From positions 1 to 5,045 of the forward strand of contig QIGP01000054.1 of NCBI GenBank assembly GCA_003228965.1: 5,045 nucleotides of DNA, in the 5' to 3' direction. Shown piece by piece: positions 1 to 5,045 of the stretch (its first letter is position 1; each line of letters begins with the position of its first letter). The notes beneath the pieces are model-generated. The model searched no databases. It saw only the letters and a program-made list of their open reading frames with translations, and was not told the DNA's origin. A program made the translations under genes and the position numbers. The DNA is from Gammaproteobacteria bacterium (GTDB taxonomy: Bacteria; Pseudomonadota; Gammaproteobacteria; Steroidobacterales; SZUA-146).

Positions 1-9
1 TGTTTTATT

Positions 10-177
10 TCACATTATAAATGAGTCGTTGCACTTGCTTCTCGTTTTCTTTACAAAGCCGTCAATCAAAAAGACCACGCCATTTTTACTTAAACTCCGG
101 GCTACGCCCATGGTGATCGCGATGCTGATGATGAGATAAAGGATATAGGTGAATTCAACGACTATGATTCTCTCCAT
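10..177 (-). pseudogene. Short membrane protein, probably a truncated gene (55 codons)
   Basis: A 55-residue reading frame runs leftward from an ATG at 177 to TGA at 10-12. An in-frame TAG lies four codons before the ATG, so the frame cannot start further upstream. The N-terminal half is one hydrophobic membrane segment (about residues 4-24, rich in I, L, V and Y). It is followed by VARSLSKNGVVFLIDGF. From memory, that stretch resembles a small conserved bacterial membrane protein family reading VARTL-x-NG-x-xFLVD-x-F, which continues for several dozen more residues (NEELADSVNHLL and a second membrane segment). Here the similarity stops after residue 42 and a basic tail follows. Another frame over the same DNA gives KENEKQVQRLI before stopping at 5-7, which may be a frameshifted, shortened remnant of the lost part. 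No Shine-Dalgarno sequence precedes the ATG. The gene is divergent from the regulator at 283 and has a good promoter, so it may be the regulator's target. A genuine short protein is the alternative. Confidence 0.5.
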
Positions 178-192
178 ACAGTAGTTCTAGTT

Positions 193-212
193 ATTTCTGT
201 CATAACTGAAAT
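193..212. promoter_or_regulatory. Operator-like palindrome, copy 1
   Basis: This 20-base imperfect palindrome fits ATTTCxGT-N4-ACxGAAAT, with all seven paired positions in each half-site complementary and only the x positions unpaired. The same pattern recurs exactly 47 bases to the right. The site overlaps the -10 region of the leftward promoter. Its size and symmetry suit a dimeric winged-helix regulator, and the likeliest candidate is the GbsR/MarR-type protein encoded at 283-810. The binding assignment is inferred; the symmetry and repetition are seen directly. Confidence 0.7.
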
Positions 213-237
213 TACTGTAGTTTCACTCACATGTCAA
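209..237 (-). promoter_or_regulatory. Sigma-70 promoter for the leftward small membrane gene
   Basis: On the minus strand there is a perfect -35 box TTGACA (232-237), a 17-base spacer, and a weaker -10 box TAATTT (209-214). Initiation would fall near 202, giving a leader of about 25 bases before the ATG at 177. The -10 box overlaps the palindrome at 193-212, and the -35 box lies two bases beyond the palindrome at 240-259. A protein bound at either site would therefore contact or block the polymerase. Confidence 0.6.
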
Positions 238-239
238 TA

Positions 240-259
240 ATTTCTGTATTGACCGAAAT
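240..259. promoter_or_regulatory. Operator-like palindrome, copy 2
   Basis: This is the second copy of ATTTCxGT-N4-ACxGAAAT, identical to copy 1 across the left half and differing only in the spacer and one unpaired base on the right. Both copies are followed by ACTG one base later (214-217 and 261-264), so the direct repeat extends beyond the palindrome. It ends 23 bases before the regulator's ATG and abuts the -35 box of the divergent promoter. Occupancy could thus affect both genes, including autoregulation. The centre-to-centre spacing of 47 bases is about 4.5 helical turns. Confidence 0.7.
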
Positions 260-282
260 CACTGATATTGGTAAGTTAAACG

Positions 283-810
283 ATGGAATTAACACCGATC
301 GCCAAGAAATTCGTGCTCCATTGGGGCGAAATGGGTACAACGTGGGGAATCTCCCGCACCGTAGCCCAGGTTCACGCCTTGCTATATGTATCGGGAAAAG
401 CCATGCACGCCGAAGAAATCACACAAACGCTGGGCGTTGCGAGGTCTAACGTCAGCACCAGCCTTCGCGAGCTACAGAACTGGAAGCTGGTCAAAGTCCA
501 GCGCGAACTGGGGGACCGTCGCGACTACTTCGCCACATTTAGTGATGTGTGGGAGCTGTTTAGAGTGGTCATTCGAGAGCGTAAAGCACGAGAATTCGAT
601 CCGACACTTGAGATGTTGTCCGAATGCGTCGACAGCGATGACTTCAGTTTGGAAGATGCCGCCAGTCAGAAGCGACTGAAAGAAACTTACGACCTTATGT
701 CTACGGCTTCCAGCTGGGCTGATAAAACGCTTACGCTGGAACCGAGCACCCTGCTCAAAATATTAAAGGTTGGTAAGACGCTGAGCCGTTCTAAAAAAGG
801 GTCGAAATGA
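283..810 (+). CDS. GbsR/MarR-family winged-helix transcriptional regulator
   Basis: The product is a 175-residue DNA-binding regulator, close to the usual length of GbsR-type proteins. The N-terminus (KKFVLHWGEMGTTWGISRTVAQVHALLYVSG) is typical of that family, which pairs an N-terminal helix with a MarR-like winged helix. The helix-turn-helix lies at about residues 42-66 (HAEEITQTLGVARSNVSTSL) and the wing at about 70-85 (KVQRELGDRRDYF). The rest is mostly helical, probably dimerisation and effector sensing, and ends in a basic tail (SRSKKGSK). GbsR relatives govern osmoprotectant, choline or membrane-protein genes, but no such gene is adjacent here. The start is supported by a modest Shine-Dalgarno-like GGTAAG at 270-275, seven bases upstream. 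No convincing rightward promoter was found; a TTGACC at 249-254 lies inside operator 2, but the matching -10 would leave almost no leader. The two palindromes upstream are the probable binding sites, so autoregulation and control of the divergent gene are likely. The effector is unknown. Confidence 0.9.
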   Translation: MELTPIAKKFVLHWGEMGTTWGISRTVAQVHALLYVSGKAMHAEEITQTLGVARSNVSTSLRELQNWKLVKVQRELGDRRDYFATFSDVWELFRVVIRERKAREFDPTLEMLSECVDSDDFSLEDAASQKRLKETYDLMSTASSWADKTLTLEPSTLLKILKVGKTLSRSKKGSK

Positions 811-836
811 ATTGTACTTACTTAAATGCTAGCGTG

Positions 837-894
837 ACTGTGGAAGCTCAACCTCGCTGTGGCATTTAATCGGGGCTGAAGCCGCTCCCACAGT
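837..894. repeat. REP-like palindromic element, unit 1
   Basis: This is an intergenic 58-base hairpin. Its outer arms ACTGTGGAAGC (837-847) and GCTCCCACAGT (884-894) pair with one mismatch. The inner arms TCAACCTCG (848-856) and CGGGGCTGA (871-879) also largely pair, with AGCC as a bulge. The core GGCTGAAGCCGCTCCCACAG read on the other strand is CTGTGGGAGCGGCTTCAGCC, the sort of REP sequence common between genes in Pseudomonas and related gammaproteobacteria. It sits just past the regulator's stop codon, between convergent genes. It could slow or terminate transcription, but there is no T-run, so it is not a classical terminator. Confidence 0.75.
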
Positions 895-900
895 AACCGT

Positions 901-951
901 TCAACCTCGTCGTGGCATTTAATCGTGGCTGAAGTCCGTGCGCTCCACACT
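901..951. repeat. REP-like palindromic element, diverged unit 2
   Basis: This is a direct repeat of 848-894. It shares TCAACCTCG, then GTGGCATTTAATCG, then GGCTGAAG and a final CTCCACA. It has diverged and gained about four bases (TCCGTGCG in place of CCGC), which weakens its hairpin. The two units are separated by six bases and point the same way, as in a tandem REP cluster. Its right edge coincides with the stop codon (950-952) of the leftward ORF, so that ORF may end where the element was inserted. No REP-associated transposase is present in the window. Confidence 0.65.
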
Positions 952-1189
952 ACTTATCGCCCGCCAAGAGCTGATCAATAGTTTGATGAAAATCGGCGAC
1001 ACCCTGCTCGGCCGTACCCAGCGTTACTTGCTCGAGCACACCAGATGCGAGCCCCTGCTGAGCCAACTCAGCCGCGCGAACCAGCCTAACAGGCCAAGAC
1101 TCACTGACAGTAACTCGACCTGGATCACCCTCAACTAAAGAGCCTTGGAACGGTGCGTTTTGGCGGCGACTAGTCGCCTCGGTAAACAC
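950..1189 (-). CDS. Hypothetical 79-residue protein overlapping the end of queD
   Basis: I do not recognise this protein. The frame begins at a GTG (1187-1189) inside the last codons of queD and overlaps it by 20 bases in another frame. It ends in TAG at 950-952, at the edge of the second REP-like unit. The product is soluble and mildly acidic, with no signal peptide or membrane segment. Its C-terminal half looks helical and alanine/glutamine-rich (RAAELAQQGLASGVLEQV) and ends TIDQLLAGDK. Amino acid use looks like real protein, unlike the opposite-strand frame. The same frame stays open for 15 more codons upstream (VKWWLEKRVTQA) without a start, back to a TAA, so this could be the tail of a larger gene cut off by the queD segment. 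No clear ribosome binding site was seen. The overlap suggests translational coupling to queD if it is expressed; a chance frame remains possible. Confidence 0.42.
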   Translation of the reverse strand: MFTEATSRRQNAPFQGSLVEGDPGRVTVSESWPVRLVRAAELAQQGLASGVLEQVTLGTAEQGVADFHQTIDQLLAGDK

Positions 1190-1526
1190 AGCCTGAGTTA
1201 CACGTTTCTCTAACCACCACTTTACTTAGTCGAGGCAACGAAGCAATAAGTCGAGTCCATATCCATTTGGCCAGATTTTCGCTGGTGGGATTCTCAAGAC
1301 CCCCAACTTCATTCAAATAGTGATGATCCAGCTGTTCGTACAGCGGAGCAAAGGCCTTGGAAACGTCGGCAAAATCGACTACCCAGCCCGCTGGTTCTTC
1401 TAAAGGCCCGCTAACATGAACTTCGATAGTGAACGAATGGCCATGCAAACGACTGCATTTATGCTCTGGAGGAACATTCGGCAGGAAGTGAGCCGCCTCA
1501 ACTTGAAATACTTTAAATACGTCCAT
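1170..1526 (-). CDS. queD: 6-carboxy-5,6,7,8-tetrahydropterin synthase (QueD)
   Basis: QueD converts 7,8-dihydroneopterin triphosphate to 6-carboxytetrahydropterin, the second step towards preQ0 and the tRNA base queuosine, in the cytoplasm. The 118-residue product is nearly full length against E. coli QueD and close to it in sequence. Visible zinc ligands are H13 (EAAHFLP) and H28/H30 (RLHGH). C24 is the expected catalytic cysteine, D67/H68 lie in LDHHYLN, and E107 lies in VRETCNSGC. GLENPTSE and AKWIW are also typical. I chose the ATG at 1524-1526. The frame is open 27 codons further upstream, but that extension has no family similarity and overlaps a VOC gene remnant. No strong Shine-Dalgarno sequence precedes the chosen start. 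Other queuosine genes (queC, queE, queF, folE) are absent from the window, so it is a solitary queD. It lies downstream of and in the same direction as the GFA gene, 233 bases away. The related PTPS fold could have another pterin role, but the match to QueD is strong. Confidence 0.95.
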   Translation of the reverse strand: MDVFKVFQVEAAHFLPNVPPEHKCSRLHGHSFTIEVHVSGPLEEPAGWVVDFADVSKAFAPLYEQLDHHYLNEVGGLENPTSENLAKWIWTRLIASLPRLSKVVVRETCNSGCVYRGD

Positions 1527-1582
1527 GATAGTTGCGCTTTTCGAAAGACGACCCGCAAGATACACAGATTGGCGTTCAAATG

Positions 1583-1723
1583 CTACGCGTCGATAACTTG
1601 CGGACACTCAAACCTCGCGTAATGCCCGGAGTCTACAATGTGTCTGAACCCCAGCGAACGGTAGAACGACACAGAACGCACTGTATCGGTCGACGGTAGC
1701 GTTACCTGGTTGAGATTCTTGCA
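1583..1723 (-). pseudogene. Remnant of a glyoxalase/bleomycin-resistance (VOC) protein, N-terminus only
   Basis: Between the GFA gene and queD the minus strand encodes 46 residues that read like the start of a VOC-superfamily protein: KNLNQVTLP, then RSVSFYRSLGFRHIVDS, then HYARFECP, and TAG at 1583-1585. VOC proteins of this type are about 120-135 residues, made of two beta-alpha-beta-beta-beta modules; only the first half-module survives. The expected Met just before KNLNQ is a TGC codon (1721-1723), and no ATG, GTG or TTG occurs in frame between the GFA stop and residue 15. The copy therefore has neither a start nor a C-terminal half. The frame is continuous with that of the GFA gene across its TAG stop, so a read-through fusion is formally possible, but decay is simpler. 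This stump explains most of the 233-base gap upstream of queD. Confidence 0.7.
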
Positions 1724-1759
1724 GTTACCAAACCCAGACGGTCTCGCGCCATCAAGCGT

Positions 1760-2188
1760 CTAGTCATTGGATGCCCCGTACAGAGCAAACAATTCCGCGC
1801 CGGTCATGTCTTTCGTTTTATTTGAGAACGAGTAGTAGCTCGGCTTCTTGTCAATAAACACCTGATGATCAAAGTTGCAGTCACCTTCAACATCCAGAAT
1901 TCCGGCAGGCACCATGTGCTGGCCACTTTCTTTGAGGCGATAGAACAGGTGGGTACCACAAGTTCCGCAAAACCCGCGCTCAGCCCAATCAGATGAATTG
2001 AAAATCGTAAGAGTCTCTACGTTTTCAAAATCGACGTCGGTGCCGCAATCGACCACCATCAACGGTCCTCCGCCCCATTTTCGACAGGTGCCACAGTGGC
2101 AGGCGCCGACGTTAAGACTAATGGTGTGTGCTTTGAATTTGATCGCACCACAAAGACAATTTCCTCGACCTTTAACGACTTCAGTCAT
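1760..2188 (-). CDS. GFA-family zinc protein (CENP-V / formaldehyde-activating-like)
   Basis: The product has 142 residues and the full cysteine pattern of the GFA fold: C11-L-C13 in GNCLCGAIKF, C30-H-C32-x2-C35 in ACHCGTCRKWGGGP, and C74-x2-C77 in ERGFCGTCGTHLFYR. In this family one zinc is structural and another lies at the putative substrate site. The end (IFIDKKPSYYSF-type stretch, then a short acidic tail) is also typical. The founding member was reported to condense formaldehyde with glutathione, but most relatives have no proven substrate, so the enzyme reaction here is unassigned. The ATG at 2186-2188 is preferred because AGGGAG lies six bases before it and family similarity begins there. 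The frame extends 51 codons further into the preceding gene, without similarity. It follows the membrane gene ending at 2259 by 70 bases and may be co-transcribed; no convincing separate promoter was found in that gap. Confidence 0.92.
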   Translation of the reverse strand: MTEVVKGRGNCLCGAIKFKAHTISLNVGACHCGTCRKWGGGPLMVVDCGTDVDFENVETLTIFNSSDWAERGFCGTCGTHLFYRLKESGQHMVPAGILDVEGDCNFDHQVFIDKKPSYYSFSNKTKDMTGAELFALYGASND

Positions 2189-2194
2189 ATCAGA

Positions 2195-2200
2195 CTCCCT
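2195..2200 (-). promoter_or_regulatory. Ribosome binding site deciding the GFA start
   Basis: AGGGAG on the minus strand lies six bases before the ATG at 2188. It is the clearest Shine-Dalgarno sequence in the window and settles the start against the 51-codon longer frame. Confidence 0.8.
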
Positions 2201-2258
2201 GGAGTTAACACCCAATATATTTACTAAAGTGTAGCGTAATTTTTGCTGAAACGCTCTT

Positions 2259-3536
2259 TTACAACCAGGAGAGCGAACGATCGAATCCAAGGGCGGCGGC
2301 GCTATCTGGAAGAACCACGCCGAAAATGTTGAACACGCCAAAGTAATACAACAACAGCATCAAAAGCCAAATAGCAACCAGCCCTTTCTCAAATCCTGTC
2401 ATGTCCAGGCGGTAGCGTCTGTACGGAAGTACTCGCGCGGTTATATAGCTTAAGATGCTCCGCGCATTGCCAATCAATCGGTAGATAGGCTTACCCCACG
2501 TACCCATGCCAATAGCGGTAAGCGCGTAGCCTAAGGGTCGCCACAGCGGCGACGCGCGCATAAGCAAAAGAACTGCTGCCCAGCACAGTGCGTACTTCCC
2601 GTCACTATCGAACACTACCCAACTGTCATTCTCGCGCAGTAGTGTGTGCGCTTGTTGGTCAGATTGAGCGGTGGCAATACTACACCGCCCCAGCAGCATG
2701 AAGGATGCAAAAATAAAACATATTTTCCGGCAAAATCCACAGGGCTCATCGTAGTAGATACGAAGGTCGTGTCTACTTTGAAACGTTGGGCGCTCACTGA
2801 TCGACGACCAGCCTGCCCCTGTAAGAAATAACGATGCTAGCAGCACCAATAGCAAGACATGCACCGGGTCGCCGCTATTTATTGCCTGGTAAAGAGCTAC
2901 AAGAAGCAGAGACATGACTAAACTTGCGACAATCCAAAAGCGAAGCTTCGCCAAACTGGTCGGTAACAATGCTGCAAGAGTAAGTACAGGTGCCACCACC
3001 AGAGTCGCCGTAAAGACACCGCCTAACTCCCGGTAGTCAACTAGCGCCAACAGAAAAACTGTGAGCAGCGCAAATACCAACAAACCCGCTGTTGCTATCG
3101 ATACAACCGAAATTGTGTCTACCTGCTGCTTTCCATTCTCGGCACTGCCGCGGTCCATCGCATCATCAAACGCTACACAACGTCCAAGTGGTAGAAACAC
3201 GCTAAATAGCAGCAACACACAAATTATAAAATGAGAATCGGTTATCGTTACACTTACGTGAAATAAAGAATAGGCTAACCACAGAACCAAAGCCGACCAT
3301 CGGGTCCGGTAGCCAAAACCAAAGGTCAAAATACTGACAAGTGTAACGACCGTACCCACTAACCTAACTCCAGGTATTGACCACAATTCGAGATTTTGTG
3401 TAGCCGCCGCCATATTGAGCATGTCGTGACTACACCATTCAACCAGAACAAGTAGAGCCAGCAGAATTCGAAAGCACGCCAATGTGCGCGCATCCAAAGA
3501 TAGGCGCGTAAGCATGTAGTCTCGAATACTCGACAT
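2259..3536 (-). CDS. HTTM-like membrane domain fused to a DCC (DUF393) thiol-redox domain
   Basis: This 425-residue membrane protein has two recognisable parts. Residues about 11-245 are multi-spanning and resemble the HTTM (vitamin K carboxylase-like) family: LDARTLACFRILLALLVLVE near the start, FGYRTRWSALVLW at 74-86, and LLLFSVFLPLG at 108-118. Residues about 257-373 form a DCC/DUF393 domain: YYDEPCGFC with C266 and C269, WVVFDSDGKYA, then KPIYRLIGNARSILSY matching the usual DAVYRxIARNR region. A last membrane segment (about 385-408) precedes a short tail. DCC proteins are thioredoxin-like with a DxxCxxC motif, and a dithiol redox role is likely but seldom demonstrated. Start: the ATG shares its A with the TGA of the upstream gene (TGATG) and has no Shine-Dalgarno sequence, which points to translational coupling. 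The two products are therefore probably made together, in the inner membrane. The substrate is unknown; carboxylation activity should not be assumed. Confidence 0.85.
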   Translation of the reverse strand: MSSIRDYMLTRLSLDARTLACFRILLALLVLVEWCSHDMLNMAAATQNLELWSIPGVRLVGTVVTLVSILTFGFGYRTRWSALVLWLAYSLFHVSVTITDSHFIICVLLLFSVFLPLGRCVAFDDAMDRGSAENGKQQVDTISVVSIATAGLLVFALLTVFLLALVDYRELGGVFTATLVVAPVLTLAALLPTSLAKLRFWIVASLVMSLLLVALYQAINSGDPVHVLLLVLLASLFLTGAGWSSISERPTFQSRHDLRIYYDEPCGFCRKICFIFASFMLLGRCSIATAQSDQQAHTLLRENDSWVVFDSDGKYALCWAAVLLLMRASPLWRPLGYALTAIGMGTWGKPIYRLIGNARSILSYITARVLPYRRYRLDMTGFEKGLVAIWLLMLLLYYFGVFNIFGVVLPDSAAALGFDRSLSWL

Positions 3537-3538
3537 CA
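3534..3538 (-). promoter_or_regulatory. TGATG stop/start overlap coupling the two membrane genes
   Basis: The TGA ending the upstream membrane gene (3536-3538) shares one base with the ATG of the HTTM-DCC gene (3534-3536). The 24 bases before that ATG contain no purine-rich ribosome binding site, so initiation probably depends on ribosomes finishing the upstream gene. This favours balanced production of two interacting proteins. Confidence 0.8.
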
Positions 3539-5044
3539 GGGCTGTGTCGAAACGTCAATGGTACGTAGCGGCAGCTGGCGAACTAGCGCCAACGTATCGC
3601 CATCAAAATAGTGGGTGCTCTCAACGACGGTGATGCTTTCTATTTTGCGGCCGTCTAATTTGGCGAGACCCTCGTTATTGCTCCAAAACTGAACAGGAGA
3701 ATGTAGCGCGTAGAGCCATTGCTGCATATCACCGCGCTCATTGCGGGTTCGTACAAACTGCTCGACAAACTGATAGAAGCGAGCGGCCCGCTTTTCGTTA
3801 TAGCTCTGCCATGTCTGGGATTGTTCAAGCTTAAGAATTTCTTCAAAACTGCTGGCTTTGCTTATTTCCTGGTACACCGCTGTGTCAGTCGTTACGCCGT
3901 AAGGCCTCACTAAAATTCCGTGGTCTTCGACAAGATAACTGAATCCAGACATGGTGAAAGCATCTTCATAGGGCGCGAAAAATTTCGGGTTCAACTGAAT
4001 TTCGTCGCCACTATCCAAGGTAGCGTTGATTTTGTATGTGTACGTGAGTGGCGTGTCGTACCACGCAAGCGCCGGAGGTTTGGCCCAGTGCCCTCCCGAC
4101 ACAATTAACACAACGGCCAATGGCACGTACTTAACCCCGAACACGGCGGCACTGCCTTCAGCCCGATGGTTACTGACCAATAGCGCTATCAGCACGACAT
4201 CAAGCACTATCCATGTCCAAAACAAAAATCCGAACAGATAAAAAACGCCTAAGTGAAACGCGATCGCCGCTACCAGCAATAGAAGTGCCATCCGGTAGCG
4301 TAGAAAAAAGAGCACGAAAACGGCTTCAACGGAAAAAGCGATCACTTTGAATAGCGGTGTAATAGTTTGCAGCTTAGCACCAAGATCAACCACGTCTTGA
4401 GGGTTAAGCGTACCCCGCCAACCATGGGCATAGGCCGCCATAGGCACCAGACTGAGATCGTTGCTGGACAGCCAGCCCAGGTGAAACTTGGCCCACGCGG
4501 GCAACCAGTAGGCTGCCGCAACGTAACATCCCACGACGAACAAATAGCCACTGGTCTGGTGGTAGCCAAATAGAAGACGCACGAAATAAAAGGCGACGAA
4601 CAACTCGATCACCCGTAGCACCTGGGTCTTGTGGGCCAGTACAGAACCACCGAGTGATGGCGCCGTAAGTTGGGCAAAAATAATATCAGCCAACAGCAAC
4701 AACATAAGAGCAAATGCCGGCCGCCAAATTAGCAGTAAAAGCGATATCAAAAGGAGTCCACGATCAATCAGATGTCCTGCATCGGCCGCGTAGTTGTATC
4801 CGTAGGTCGTAAAAGGCCAGACCATTGAACAAGCAAGCATTATGATCGCCCAGCGTAAGGTCGATCCACCTGTGAAATCCTGCCACCGTAGTTTCGCAGG
4901 ATCCAATAGCACCAACGCAAGTCCAAATGCGATGAGTAGTATTCGGGAAGTCGACCCAAAGTGAGGCAACGCGGAAAACAGTAAAAACTGTGACGAATAA
5001 GCGGAAAGTGGAATCGCAGACGTAGCGCGAAGGCAAAGCTCCAC
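3536..5044 (-). CDS. Multi-spanning HTTM-like membrane protein with C-terminal soluble domain (5' end cut)
   Basis: At least 502 residues are visible; the frame is open to the window edge, and the GTG at 5044 is only the first possible start inside it, so the true start is probably outside. Residues 1-318 hold about nine or ten hydrophobic segments. YWLPAWAKFHLGW (179-191) and FHLGVFYLFGFLFWTWIVLD (263-282) resemble the later membrane segments of HTTM/gamma-carboxylase-like proteins; I rate that relationship as moderate. From about 325 a soluble domain of some 175 residues begins (LTYTYKINATLDSGDEIQLN), perhaps beta-rich and extracytoplasmic, with a charged helical stretch at 398-437. It contains no cysteine and no enzyme motif I can name. 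The stop overlaps the ATG of the HTTM-DCC gene, so the pair forms an operon whose promoter lies beyond the window. Confidence 0.8.
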   Translation of the reverse strand: MELCLRATSAIPLSAYSSQFLLFSALPHFGSTSRILLIAFGLALVLLDPAKLRWQDFTGGSTLRWAIIMLACSMVWPFTTYGYNYAADAGHLIDRGLLLISLLLLIWRPAFALMLLLLADIIFAQLTAPSLGGSVLAHKTQVLRVIELFVAFYFVRLLFGYHQTSGYLFVVGCYVAAAYWLPAWAKFHLGWLSSNDLSLVPMAAYAHGWRGTLNPQDVVDLGAKLQTITPLFKVIAFSVEAVFVLFFLRYRMALLLLVAAIAFHLGVFYLFGFLFWTWIVLDVVLIALLVSNHRAEGSAAVFGVKYVPLAVVLIVSGGHWAKPPALAWYDTPLTYTYKINATLDSGDEIQLNPKFFAPYEDAFTMSGFSYLVEDHGILVRPYGVTTDTAVYQEISKASSFEEILKLEQSQTWQSYNEKRAARFYQFVEQFVRTRNERGDMQQWLYALHSPVQFWSNNEGLAKLDGRKIESITVVESTHYFDGDTLALVRQLPLRTIDVSTQP

Positions 5045-5045
5045 T

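Noticed and set aside
193..259. Palindromes considered as LexA boxes
   Set aside because: They contain CTGT, but the partner half-site is not ACAG at the LexA spacing. The full symmetry is a different one, ATTTCxGT-N4-ACxGAAAT.
231..449. Rightward 72-codon frame starting inside the operator region
   Set aside because: It overlaps the regulator in another frame, has an arginine/glycine-rich shadow-like composition and no family resemblance. Its ATG lies in the promoter/operator area.
848..951. Two repeats considered as a CRISPR array
   Set aside because: There are only two diverged copies separated by six bases, with no spacers of uniform length and no cas genes. REP-like palindromes fit better.
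938..1138. Rightward 66-codon frame
   Set aside because: It lies opposite the 79-codon minus-strand frame and starts inside a REP-like unit. Composition is typical of an antisense shadow and there is no ribosome binding site.
1527..1607. 27-codon N-terminal extension of QueD
   Set aside because: QueD similarity begins at the ATG at 1526. The extension overlaps the VOC remnant and resembles nothing in the family.
2189..2341. 51-codon N-terminal extension of the GFA protein
   Set aside because: It runs into the preceding membrane gene and lacks similarity. The strong AGGGAG site fixes the start at 2188.
2615..2797. Frames opposite or within the HTTM-DCC gene (2615-2797 minus, 2646-2831 plus)
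   Set aside because: They lie inside a well-supported gene with recognisable domains and show no independent protein features.
4764..5036. 90-codon minus-strand frame and other alternative frames within the upstream membrane gene
   Set aside because: The long hydrophobic frame covering 3536-5044 is the coding one. The alternatives are out-of-frame by-products without domain similarity.

Overview
The window looks like an accessory stretch of a gammaproteobacterial chromosome, probably a marine or environmental one. The reasons are an E. coli-like QueD, moderate GC, and REP-like palindromes of the kind scattered through Pseudomonas and related genomes. The assignment is an inference; no rRNA or other marker gene is present.

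Left end (1-810): a GbsR/MarR-type regulator reads rightward from 283. A small, apparently truncated membrane-protein gene reads leftward from 177. The space between them holds two near-identical 20-bp palindromes 47 bp apart. A good sigma-70 promoter for the leftward gene is interleaved with them, its -35 box beside one palindrome and its -10 box overlapping the other. This is the best-defined regulatory structure in the window.

Middle (811-2188): two tandem REP-like palindromic units lie between the convergent genes. On the minus strand follow a 79-codon unrecognised ORF overlapping the end of queD, then queD itself (6-carboxytetrahydropterin synthase), then the start-less N-terminal stump of a glyoxalase/VOC protein, then an intact GFA-family (CENP-V/formaldehyde-activating-like) zinc protein with a strong ribosome binding site. 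The broken VOC copy, the shortened membrane gene and the repeats suggest gene turnover.

Right end (2259-5045): two minus-strand membrane-protein genes are joined by a TGATG stop/start overlap. The upstream one, cut by the window edge, has many membrane segments resembling the HTTM (vitamin K-dependent carboxylase-like) fold and a soluble C-terminal domain. The downstream one fuses an HTTM-like membrane domain to a DCC-type (DUF393) thiol-redox domain with an intact CxxC, plus a final membrane segment. Together they look like a membrane redox module of unknown substrate and are the most interesting coding content here.
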